Positions 12,327 to 17,865 of a stretch of 17,865 nt of DNA are shown piece by piece. The stretch lies in contig JAGAXP010000024.1 of assembly GCA_017940955.1 (NCBI GenBank), forward strand, positions 1 to 17,865. Direction: 5' to 3'. Position 1 is the stretch's first letter; every line of letters starts with the position of its first letter. Source of the DNA: Oribacterium sp. (GTDB lineage: Bacteria > Bacillota_A > Clostridia > Lachnospirales > Lachnospiraceae). The translations under genes and the position numbers were made by a program. The notes beneath the pieces are model-generated. The model was not told the origin of the DNA. It did not search any database and worked only from the letters and a program-made list of their open reading frames with translations.

Positions 12327-13019
12327 CTACCTAAGGATCTTTTCAATCTGTTTTTGTTCTGCGTCCGGTAATATCTTTTTAAGTTGCTTTAATACGCGGA
12401 CGTAGGATTCCTCCGGTGTCCGCTTATAGACAGCATTAGTAAACTTCTTTCCAAGGAACTTCTCCGGAGTTGAATATTCAGCTATCCCCCAACCGTACTT
12501 GTTGCCAAACTTATCCGTAGAATAGCGGAAATCACTCGTTATCACATAACATTGTTTTTGAAGTCTTGTAACGATTGCATCAAAGCCCTTTTTGCCATTC
12601 TTTCCGTAGCCGCCGTCCTTCTTGAGATCTTTAGATAGGACCGGTGACCTAATATCCAATAATTCAAAAAGCTCTTTATCATAGAATGATGCAAGACCGT
12701 CATCGTATCTTGCATCAAAATCATAGCCCTGCCTACGAAAGTTAGCGAAATCGGGGAACCACTTTGCGCTTATGTACATGGCCTTATTTCTAAGGAATTT
12801 TCCATAAGCACACTTCATTTCCCTTATCACAGGGCCCTTCCATTCCCAGGCAGGCCAGAATTCACCATCAGCATCGTCATACCAGCATCCCGTCGAAATA
12901 TGCTCTTCCAATGAAAAGCCTTTTATCCCATTCGAAAAGAACGGGACAAAGCCTGCCTCATCTATAAGTTCTATAAGCTCCTCCATGGAACTTATCCGAA
13001 AATCATCTGAAAAAGTCAT
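12327..13019 (-). CDS. Conserved hypothetical protein, possibly AlkZ-related
   Basis: 230 residues, rich in tryptophan, tyrosine and phenylalanine. Recognisable segments are ELIDEAGFVPFFSNGIKGFS, CAYGKFLRNKAMYISAKWFP, FRRQGYDFDARYDDG and YGKNGKKGFDAIVTRLQKQ, with a helical end (LKQLKKILPDAEQKQIEKIL). Proteins with this layout occur in Lachnospiraceae and are, to my memory, sometimes labelled AlkZ-related, a DNA-glycosylase family; I cannot see the catalytic QxQ-type motif clearly, so the function is left open. The start has AGAGGG close by. It lies 20 bases after the UPF0158 gene. Confidence 0.6.
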   Translation of the reverse strand: MTFSDDFRISSMEELIELIDEAGFVPFFSNGIKGFSLEEHISTGCWYDDADGEFWPAWEWKGPVIREMKCAYGKFLRNKAMYISAKWFPDFANFRRQGYDFDARYDDGLASFYDKELFELLDIRSPVLSKDLKKDGGYGKNGKKGFDAIVTRLQKQCYVITSDFRYSTDKFGNKYGWGIAEYSTPEKFLGKKFTNAVYKRTPEESYVRVLKQLKKILPDAEQKQIEKILR

Positions 13020-13040
13020 AATCCCTCTTAACGATAATCA

Positions 13041-13448
13041 TTATTCATATTCTATGTCATTTTCCTCGCACCATCTTGCAGCAATCCGCTTATATGCGTC
13101 AGCTTGATAAGCATACCACTGCTGATCAATTCCGAGATCGAACGCCGTATCCTTAAAACGTCTGAATGCACCTCTCCCTTGAATAGCTCGTACCAGTTTC
13201 TCATATGCCGGCCCCGACAGCGTATCCACAAAAGACTCCATTATATCGTATTCATGTATATCATAAGATGTCGGAAGCCTGTAAAACCCGTGCTCATCCA
13301 AACGGTCGCAGATTTCGTCTTTTTCTTTCTGTGTCATTGTCATATCATCAATCCACTCGATCTCACCTGTCTCCATATCCAGGAAACACTCCGAGTATTC
13401 GTTCATCATTTCTATTGCATTGATTATTTCCGATAATTTCACTTTCAT
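13041..13448 (-). CDS. UPF0158 family protein
   Basis: 135 residues matching the UPF0158 layout: MKVKLSEIINAIEMMNEYSE at the start, 'CFLDMETGEIEWI' in the first quarter, 'GFYRLPTSYDIHEYDIMESF' in the middle, and the strong end segment GRGAFRRFKDTAFDLGI followed by WYAYQADAYKRIAARWCEEN. The molecular role of the family is unknown; members are often near toxin-antitoxin or defence-like small genes. I chose the ATG at 13448 to match the family start; an ATG at 13460 is possible. The upstream TfoX-like gene ends 18 bases before. Confidence 0.82.
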   Translation of the reverse strand: MKVKLSEIINAIEMMNEYSECFLDMETGEIEWIDDMTMTQKEKDEICDRLDEHGFYRLPTSYDIHEYDIMESFVDTLSGPAYEKLVRAIQGRGAFRRFKDTAFDLGIDQQWYAYQADAYKRIAARWCEENDIEYE

Positions 13449-13466
13449 CGTGCTTCTCACATTGTC

Positions 13467-13787
13467 TCAACTTCGTTTCTTAGCTTTAGGTGAAGGCAAT
13501 TCGTCATACATCACTTCCACCAATTCCCGGAGAAGCTCCTTATTATCAACTTCCTCTACAAGTATCATTTCTTTGGCACCTTCATACGGGATTTCCTTAG
13601 ATGTATCTGGCATCATTTCGACAGAAGATTCTGTCAGTTTCACAAGAAATCGATTATCATATATGCCACCGAACACTTTACCACGATAATAAAGGACGTA
13701 TTCACCCATCATTGCCCGATAAGAGATTTCATCTAATCCCGAAAGCTGTTCTAATATGAATTCCAAATAATCTTTACTAGATGCCAT
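13467..13787 (-). CDS. TfoX N-terminal domain protein
   Basis: 106 residues consisting of a single TfoX-N domain: SYRAMMGEYVLYYRGKVFGG followed by DNRFLVKLTESS is the family core. The C-terminal TfoX domain of the proteobacterial competence regulator is absent, which is normal for Firmicute members. The role of the isolated domain is unknown; a lysine/arginine tail (KAKKRS) could contact nucleic acid. GAGG lies eight bases before the ATG. Close spacing on both sides (15-18 bases) suggests one transcript with the YqfO-type gene and UPF0158. Confidence 0.85.
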   Translation of the reverse strand: MASSKDYLEFILEQLSGLDEISYRAMMGEYVLYYRGKVFGGIYDNRFLVKLTESSVEMMPDTSKEIPYEGAKEMILVEEVDNKELLRELVEVMYDELPSPKAKKRS

Positions 13788-13802
13788 AAACTTTCCTCTA
13801 AA

Positions 13803-14108
13803 TTAATAAAGCTTCAAAATATTTATCACAGGTTCCTCATATGGATGGGCTTTTCTTATAGCTTCCACAGTCCTGTCTACATTTGAATCTTCAACATTAA
13901 CTTCAACTTTAAATTCAGGCTCTTCGCTCCATTCACCCTGTTGTCCAATCGTAGGATTTGCCCCTTCATCGGAATACCAGACACCTGTGACAAGATAATA
14001 TGAAAGACATCCACGATAGTTGCCAATATGCCCTGCATCCACATTAAGCAGAGCGTGTCTGATATCCTGAAGCGAATCTTTAGGTATAAAGGTTTCTATT
14101 TTATACAT
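13803..14108 (-). CDS. YqfO/NIF3-linker-type (CutA-like) small protein
   Basis: 101 residues forming a PII/CutA-like ferredoxin fold. The motifs AGHIGNY (25-31) and HPYEEP (88-93) are those of the domain inserted in Firmicute NIF3/YqfO proteins, here free-standing. Many such proteins are annotated as 'NGG1p-interacting factor NIF3' or CutA, though the catalytic NIF3 domain is lacking. The histidines may bind a metal, with a regulatory rather than catalytic role; inferred from the fold only. A strong AGGGGGG site precedes the ATG. Confidence 0.82.
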   Translation of the reverse strand: MYKIETFIPKDSLQDIRHALLNVDAGHIGNYRGCLSYYLVTGVWYSDEGANPTIGQQGEWSEEPEFKVEVNVEDSNVDRTVEAIRKAHPYEEPVINILKLY

Positions 14109-14160
14109 TTGAACCCCCCTTAGCTGTTGTCTGCTTCTTCTGATGTAATAAGTTTTGTAC

Positions 14161-14817
14161 TTATTCTTTCATCCTATCCAATATCCCACTAACATCTATC
14201 CCCGGATGTGTGGTATAAATCTGCAGTATTTCTTCCGTCAGTTTCTTCTCAACCCGGTTCCGCTTGGAAATCTCATCAACCGATCGGTTAGATTCCATAT
14301 CCTTTATTATGCTCTTTATGAGCTTATCCATCTCCTTTTCCGACGGGTACTTCGTTCCCTTCTTAAGGATTGGTGAGATGTCGACTTTCTCTATACTGTA
14401 TAAACCATCATCTATGGTCATAATCATAAAAGTCACAGGCTGTGTAAATCTCCTCGGACCACAGCTACCTGGATTTAGATAAGTTATTCCGTCTTTCTGC
14501 CGGTTCTCATACTTGTGGGAATGACCATATACCACAAAATCAATGCCGGACAGATCTTCTCTTATATGCTTTATGTTGTGGACCATATAGAAGCGGTATC
14601 CTTCTAGCTCTATCTCCTGCTCAACAGGAATATCCTTTGCCCAGTCCTTATCAGCATTTCCCCTTACAAAATATGCCGGAGCTATTTCCTTTATTCTTTC
14701 AAAGGTATCCTTAGAAGCGATGTCTCCACCATGGAGGATATAATCACAGTCCCTGATCTTATTCTCTACTTCAGGTCTCAAAAGGGAATGTGTATCAGAA
14801 ATGATTGCAATCTTCAT
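14161..14817 (-). CDS. YfcE/MJ0936-type metallophosphoesterase
   Basis: 218 residues. The phosphoesterase core (1-160) shows D8-x-H10 (SDTH), D32 (GGD), N54 (RGNAD), H80, and H99/H101 (YGHSH), a full two-metal site. Family members hydrolyse phosphodiesters such as bis-pNPP or 2',3'-cAMP; the natural substrate is unknown. Residues about 160-218 form an additional helical tail (MDKLIKSIIKDMESNRSVDE onward) not found in the minimal enzyme of about 160-180 residues; it looks like a small helix-turn-helix-like module. GAGAGG lies eight bases before the ATG. A scrap of a second, different phosphoesterase is found at 16881-16955. Confidence 0.87.
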   Translation of the reverse strand: MKIAIISDTHSLLRPEVENKIRDCDYILHGGDIASKDTFERIKEIAPAYFVRGNADKDWAKDIPVEQEIELEGYRFYMVHNIKHIREDLSGIDFVVYGHSHKYENRQKDGITYLNPGSCGPRRFTQPVTFMIMTIDDGLYSIEKVDISPILKKGTKYPSEKEMDKLIKSIIKDMESNRSVDEISKRNRVEKKLTEEILQIYTTHPGIDVSGILDRMKE

Positions 14818-14833
14818 GGTATATTCCTCTCAG

Positions 14834-15118
14834 TCACTCAACCTTCGTATACCCAATTTCCGTATAAATCATCCCATATTTTCCCTGTTCTGATTTCATA
14901 AGTGATATCCTGATTGGAAAAGCCTTAAAAGATATATTCCGCATTATTTTCTCAATCTTCCCGGGATCATCATTCTCACCAATGAATACCAGTGTCATAT
15001 GAAGGTTCTCTTCTCGAGTGAAGCTGCCTTTTATCCCGCATCTCTTCAAATCGTTGTGCATCTTTAAAAGAGCATACTTCATGTTTTCATTAAAGTTTAT
15101 TGCAATAAACAGGCGCAT
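14834..15118 (-). pseudogene. thpR: ThpR (RNA 2',3'-cyclic phosphodiesterase), internal deletion, copy 1
   Basis: The first ~72 residues are a clean ThpR start: MRLFIAINFNE and the first HxTx motif in NLHMTLVFIG. ThpR is normally about 180 residues with a second HxTx motif; here the reading jumps after KAFPIRIS directly to a ThpR-like C-terminal end (LMKSEQGKYGMIYTEIG). The middle, including the second catalytic histidine, is missing, leaving 94 residues in one open frame. The enzyme should therefore be inactive. A good GGGAG site is kept. The first 215 bp are repeated at 17533-17747. Confidence 0.8.
14904..15118 (-). repeat. 215-bp direct repeat, copy 1 (ThpR 5' part)
   Basis: This segment aligns without gaps to 17533-17747, about nine bases in ten being identical by eye. 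Both begin at the ThpR start codon and end within the codons for FPIR(I/L)S. Same orientation, about 2.6 kb apart; recombination between them would remove or duplicate the RpiB to ArsC-like segment. Confidence 0.85.
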
Positions 15119-15129
15119 CGAGTTTCTCC

Positions 15130-15204
15130 CTATTGTTGATCATCATTAACTTCAACGCAGAACTGGAATTCTATCTTTCCATTAGGAGCTTCAACTTTTT
15201 TCAT
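15130..15204 (-). pseudogene. 24-codon open frame, probable gene end
   Basis: A short frame (MKKVEAPNGKIEFQFCVEVN then DDQQ) stops two bases before the GGGAG of ThpR copy 1. It has no convincing ribosome site and is too short to assign. It may be the tail of a deleted gene, or chance. Confidence 0.22.
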
Positions 15205-15232
15205 ACATCTTAGATTCTATCGTACGAAGCCA

Positions 15233-15694
15233 TTATTTAACCGGAACACAATGCTTATCGTTGATATCACATACTTTCTGTACTCTTCTGCGATATTTTT
15301 CTTCCATAAGAGGTTCAGTGGTAAGCCATTTCTTGACTACTTCCATCGCCATAAGACCACCAATTATCTTCGCACCAAGACAAAGTATGTTTGAGTCCGT
15401 ATGCTCCCTTGCAAGAGTTGCGCAGAGCGGATCCTGGCATACTGCAGCATAACAGCCGTTTATCTTGTTTGCTATAAGTGCGCTTCCATAGCCTACACCG
15501 TCACAGAAGATTCCCCTGTCACATTCTCCTTTTGCGACCGCAAGAGCTGCCGGATAAACAAAGTCTGACAAGTCACAGGACTCTTTATCATATGTCCCAA
15601 AGTCCTTTACTACATGTCCCTGTGATATGAGATAAGCCTTTATCTCTTCCTTCATCTCTATTCCCGCATGATCGTTTGCCATTGCTATTATCAT
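15233..15694 (-). CDS. rpiB: RpiB/LacAB-type sugar-phosphate isomerase
   Basis: 153 residues, full length for the family. Motifs: NDHAG (D8, H9) at the phosphate-binding start, C64 in GIFCDGVGYGSALIANK, and the AREHTDSNILCLGA segment with H98. RpiB interconverts ribose-5-phosphate and ribulose-5-phosphate through an enediol with the cysteine as base; relatives act on allose- or galactose-6-phosphate. The usual 'CGTGxG' loop is CDGVGYG here, so the preferred sugar may differ and the gene symbol is by family only. A strong GGAGG site is present. Neighbours are unrelated, so there is no pathway context. Confidence 0.85.
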   Translation of the reverse strand: MIIAMANDHAGIEMKEEIKAYLISQGHVVKDFGTYDKESCDLSDFVYPAALAVAKGECDRGIFCDGVGYGSALIANKINGCYAAVCQDPLCATLAREHTDSNILCLGAKIIGGLMAMEVVKKWLTTEPLMEEKYRRRVQKVCDINDKHCVPVK

Positions 15695-15751
15695 AGTAAG
15701 CCTCCTTTGTCCGTTTTAATATAAAACACTATATGCTCCTTTTCGGTTTTC

Positions 15752-15958
15752 CTACTGTCGTTCAATAGTCAGTTCTATCAATCCTTCTTCGAGAGAATTA
15801 TAGACATCATAGTGGATATGATCACCCGGAACACCTTCAGCTAATGCTGTAAGCTGCTTCGCAAGCGATAGCATTCCTTCCCTGTTTGCAGATATTACGA
15901 TTCCACCGTTTTCAACAGCGGTTTTGATTCCAAAACCATCAACCCATTCAATCTTCAT
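15752..15958 (-). CDS. Imm32-family immunity-like protein
   Basis: 68 residues: after a beta-strand start come ANREGMLSLAKQLTALAEG and GDHIHYDVYNSLEEGLIELT, which match the Imm32 family (predicted immunity proteins of polymorphic toxin systems). AGGA lies seven bases before the ATG. No cognate toxin is visible in the window, so it is an orphan or has a different role; solitary Imm32-like proteins are common. It sits between the broken S66 peptidase gene and rpiB. Confidence 0.75.
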   Translation of the reverse strand: MKIEWVDGFGIKTAVENGGIVISANREGMLSLAKQLTALAEGVPGDHIHYDVYNSLEEGLIELTIERQ

Positions 15959-15977
15959 GATTTTTTCCTGATAGACT

Positions 15978-16330
15978 CTATTCTATACCTTTCTCAAACC
16001 TGATAACCTGATTATCAACATCTACTGTTGCATTAACCCCGAACGGAATTATGCACCTTGGTGTTGCGTGGCCAACATTAATGTTTGCAACTATAGGAAG
16101 AGCTGGATCATCATATCTATGGAATCATCAGATAAAGCTGCAAGTAAATCTTCTGCTCTTTCCTTTGGGTGATTCTTCACGTAATCTATTCCTTTATCAG
16201 CATGAGGCATTATCTTTACTTTAAGTCCATAGTCCCGGAGCCTTTTTATGCCTATTTCAACCTCATGTCTTGCAGAGTCTTCTCCCATGATACCGTATGA
16301 TAGACTGACAATAGCAACTTTTTTAACCAT
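15978..16330 (-). pseudogene. S66 (LD-carboxypeptidase/MccF-like) peptidase, middle deleted
   Basis: The N-terminus (from 16330) reads KKVAIVSLSYGIMGEDSARH, then HADKGIDYVKNHPKERAEDL and SDDSIDMM, the start of a family S66 peptidase. At about 16095 the frame shifts and a second open stretch gives ALPIVANINVGHATPRCIIP and GVNATVDVDNQVIRFEKGIE up to a TAG at 15978, the family's last ~40 residues with its catalytic histidine (VGHATPR). Roughly 200 residues between, including the nucleophile serine, are gone. Full-length relatives have over 300 residues and trim murein peptides or cleave microcin-C-like compounds. A ribosome site (AGGTG) remains at the start. Confidence 0.82.
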
Positions 16331-16351
16331 ATACGCACCTAAAACTATTAC

Positions 16352-16690
16352 TCACTCCCACTTCTTCCATACATCCGGCTGATATCCAAGCGTAGAAAGC
16401 TTACCGTTTCTCACAATAGGAGTCTTTATCACCTGTTGATTCTCAAGTATCTTTTCCAGCTTGTCTTCTTCTGCGATGTACTTTATAAGTGCCAGGGTAT
16501 CTTTATCCTTGGCATCAGAGTTTATCATGTTCTCAATGCCACCGTTAGCCTGTGCTACGGAAGTAAATTCCCCTTTGCTAAGACCTTTTTCATTCATGTC
16601 AACAAACTGAAACTTTATGCCTCGTTCTTTAAAGAAACGCTGTGCTTTCTTCGTATCGTTGTACTTTTTCGTTCCAAATATCTGTATCAT
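16352..16690 (-). CDS. ArsC/Spx-like thioredoxin-fold protein lacking the catalytic Cys
   Basis: 112 residues of the ArsC/YffB-related group. It starts [20 protein letters not shown]; relatives have GTKKCNDTKKA, so the redox cysteine is replaced by tyrosine (codon TAC, one transition from TGC). The rest is well kept: [20 protein letters not shown], then [18 protein letters not shown] and the end DVWKKWE. Without the cysteine it cannot do thiol chemistry of the arsenate-reductase kind; it may be decaying or act by binding, as some Spx-like proteins do. The ATG overlaps the stop of the acetyltransferase remnant as ATGA and has an AAGGTG site. Confidence 0.82.
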   Translation of the reverse strand: MIQIFGTKKYNDTKKAQRFFKERGIKFQFVDMNEKGLSKGEFTSVAQANGGIENMINSDAKDKDTLALIKYIAEEDKLEKILENQQVIKTPIVRNGKLSTLGYQPDVWKKWE

Positions 16691-16857
16691 GTCATCACCT
16701 TCTCAAACCTGAACATTCCATCAGGAAACTGCTCATCGAGATCCATATTCTCATTATCCGGGTCATTCGGATCAGGATGGAAATTATTAAAGAACTCAAC
16801 AATATGAAAACCACATCTGTTCACATAGAAATGTATGTTTCTGGTCTCGAAATAAGA
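16687..16857 (-). pseudogene. C-terminal remnant of a GNAT acetyltransferase
   Basis: About 56 residues: [20 protein letters not shown], then [13 protein letters not shown] and a final [10 protein letters not shown]. This is the end of a Lachnospiraceae-type GNAT N-acetyltransferase (motif B region '[12 protein letters not shown]'). The acetyl-CoA-binding N-terminal part is missing; upstream sequence belongs to a phosphoesterase scrap in another frame. The stop is coupled (ATGA) to the ArsC-like gene, showing the original gene order here. Confidence 0.75.
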
Positions 16858-16880
16858 AATGCGAATCCTATTTCTATTGC

Positions 16881-16955
16881 ATACCAAAGATAGCTGATAT
16901 CATGATTACCGTAGCACCAATATGTTTCCGGGTGCTCTTTTACTTTAATAACCCA
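16881..16955 (-). pseudogene. Metallophosphoesterase scrap (about 25 codons)
   Basis: A stretch reading [20 protein letters not shown] then ISYLWY carries the GNHD metal-binding motif of calcineurin-like phosphoesterases. It has no start of its own, overlaps the end of the gene at 16940, and runs out into the acetyltransferase remnant. It is a short leftover from a larger deletion. Confidence 0.5.
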
Positions 16956-17368
16956 TTCTTCGCCAGGATATCTTTCATGTGTGCTGTGTATGCCTGTAGC
17001 ACCTCTTCTGCAGGTCCTTTTCTTTCCTTTTCGGCGCTGAGCACCCGGCTGGTCTGCCACAGGTTAAAGATGGCGCCTTTTACAGGGAAATATTCTGCGA
17101 TTGCCTGACGAGCGCTTTCCGGAGTATCCGCCGTGGAGAGAACAACCTTGTTTTCTTTGTTAAAGAACCCACCGGCAGCCTTCGGGTAAACGATCACAAG
17201 GTATCTGTGTGTTGCAGGAAGAAGAATGTATTCACCGATTGATGCTGCTGTCGGTTTTCCGACCTTGAATTTACTGAACTGCTCTGTATCCCAGTTTTCC
17301 TCCATAAACTTTGCCAGTTCTTCAAGTGTAAATGGTTTGTTTATTTTGATAACCTGTCTTCCGATCAT
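16940..17368 (-). CDS. Conserved hypothetical protein (142 aa)
   Basis: 142 residues, no recognised family. It begins MIGRQVIKINKPFTLEELAK, continues with KPTAASIGEYILLPATHRYL and VIVYPKAAGGFFNKENKVVL, and ends with KERKGPAEEVLQAYTAHMKD. No signal peptide or membrane segment; a mixed alpha/beta cytoplasmic protein. I placed the start at 17368 because GGAGG is then seven bases upstream, whereas the ATG at 17374 would touch it. I recall similar proteins from Lachnospiraceae and Clostridia without known function. It appears intact even though both neighbours are damaged. Confidence 0.68.
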   Translation of the reverse strand: MIGRQVIKINKPFTLEELAKFMEENWDTEQFSKFKVGKPTAASIGEYILLPATHRYLVIVYPKAAGGFFNKENKVVLSTADTPESARQAIAEYFPVKGAIFNLWQTSRVLSAEKERKGPAEEVLQAYTAHMKDILAKNGLLK

Positions 17369-17477
17369 TGCCATACCTCCGTTTTTACTTGTTTTATTTT
17401 CCGATTCTATTCTGACCTAATTCGTCTTCATTAATGATATCACATAATCCGAAGCCTTTTCCGAATATACAGAAAGA

Positions 17478-17502
17478 CCTTACCGGAGCAATTCCGGCAA
17501 GG
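17478..17502 (-). terminator. Hairpin with weak T-run inside ThpR copy 2 frame
   Basis: Minus-strand arms CCTTGCCGGA and TCCGGTAAGG pair over 10 bp (one G-T) around a 5-base loop, followed by TCTTTCTGT. It looks like a rho-independent terminator brought next to the ThpR start by deletion, and would end the transcript of the truncated copy. Confidence 0.5.
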
Positions 17503-17532
17503 CCGTCTATATCTTTAAACAACCTAAAGCCT

Positions 17533-17747
17533 GATAACCTGATTGGAAAAGCCTTAAAAGACACATTCCGCATAATTTTCTCAATCTTCCCTGGATCATC
17601 ATTCTCACCAATGAATGCCAGTGTCATGTGAAGGTTCTCTTCACGTGTAAAGCTGCCTTTTATCCCGCATCTCTTCAAATCATTCTGCATTTTTAAAAGA
17701 GCATACTTCACGTTTTCATTAATATTTATCGCAATGAACAGGCGCAT
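17533..17747 (-). repeat. 215-bp direct repeat, copy 2 (ThpR 5' part)
   Basis: Gap-free partner of 14904-15118, same orientation. Similarity ends at the same codon in both copies (FPIR-I/L-S), after which the two sequences are unrelated, so the shared end marks a rearrangement point in at least one of them. Confidence 0.85.
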
Positions 17748-17773
17748 ATTGCATCTCCTTGTGACATACGAAG

Positions 17774-17865
17774 TCACTCTATCTTCGGCAGGCTCCACCT
17801 ATAATGTGCTGCCATGTTGCGAAGAACGATAATGATTACTGCACCAAGCAGCATGGATGAAATAG
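17774..17865 (-). CDS. TRIC/UPF0126-type membrane protein, C-terminal part
   Basis: Only the last 29 residues are in the window: a hydrophobic segment ISSMLLGAVIIIVLRNMAAH followed by YRWSLPKIE and a TGA at 17774. The ending 'LR..A..Y.W.LPK' is typical of TRIC (UPF0126) bacterial cation-channel homologues, with a last membrane helix. The start lies beyond the right edge. ThpR copy 2 begins 26 bases further on. Confidence 0.55.
   Translation of the reverse strand, partial: ISSMLLGAVIIIVLRNMAAHYRWSLPKIE

Larger units (their letters stand above)
17394..17747 (-). pseudogene. thpR: ThpR, truncated, copy 2
   Basis: From the ATG at 17747 (GGAG seven bases upstream) residues 1-72 repeat copy 1 with few changes, including HMTLAFIG, the first HxTx motif. 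After FPIRLSGF the sequence stops resembling ThpR: the following GGCCTTGCCGG...AAGG segment is a terminator-like hairpin, and the frame runs through it to a TAA at 17394. The second half of the enzyme, with its second HxTx motif, is lost and replaced by what seems to be intergenic DNA. It should be inactive. Confidence 0.8.

Noticed and set aside
15752..15958. Complete polymorphic toxin-immunity locus around the Imm32-like gene
   Set aside because: No toxin gene or toxin C-terminal cassette is visible upstream; neighbours are a broken peptidase and rpiB.
9936..17865. Integron-type cassette array
   Set aside because: Many small genes in one orientation suggested it, but I found no repeated attC-like inverted element between them and no integron integrase.
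1..17865. tRNA, rRNA or CRISPR array
   Set aside because: No cloverleaf, ribosomal RNA sequence or regularly spaced short repeat was found on either strand by reading.

Overview
The window reads as chromosomal DNA of a Clostridia-type Firmicute, most likely Lachnospiraceae. The basis is a moderate-to-low GC backbone, strong AGGAGG-type ribosome sites, TTGACA/TATAAT-like promoters, a cyclic-di-GMP-I riboswitch, and protein families (YaaA, TfoX-N, YqfO-type, UPF0158, Imm32, ThpR, S66 peptidase) that look like those of gut Lachnospiraceae. This is recognition from the sequence, not a database result. Every gene I can support is on the minus strand.

Layout. (a) 1-218: the start of a minus-strand transcription unit whose gene lies left of the window, with a promoter and a c-di-GMP-I riboswitch cut by the window edge. 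(b) 219-2685: housekeeping-type genes: HD hydrolase, alpha/beta esterase, two small conserved proteins and yaaA. (c) 2686-2983: a gene-free stretch with a nested palindrome and a terminator. (d) 2984-9743: a clearly GC-richer block (40 of 60 bases are G/C at 6121-6180, against 26 of 60 at 12061-12120). It holds one tight operon: HxlR regulator, frameshifted small membrane protein, polysaccharide pyruvyl transferase-like protein, a reductase-adenylation fusion, a cysteine-rich unknown, and a GMC oxidoreductase with a four-cysteine motif. Its left edge abuts the last ~34 codons of what looks like a large serine recombinase. This block is the best candidate for an undescribed system. I infer a laterally acquired pathway that activates and reduces a fatty or other carboxylic acid, with further redox and surface-sugar-type steps; the product is unknown.

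(e) 9744-17865: a mosaic of small accessory genes with separate ribosome sites. Intact members are a double NUDIX protein, a DnaQ-like exonuclease, UPF0158, TfoX-N, a YqfO-type protein, a YfcE-like phosphoesterase, RpiB and Imm32. Between them lie many damaged genes: a RecD2 N-terminal stub, two truncated ThpR copies sharing a 215-bp repeat, an S66 peptidase lacking its middle, an ArsC-like protein without its cysteine, and scraps of an acetyltransferase and a phosphoesterase. A TRIC/UPF0126-type membrane protein is cut by the right edge. The recurring 'ends kept, middle lost' pattern suggests a region of repeated deletion and duplication.
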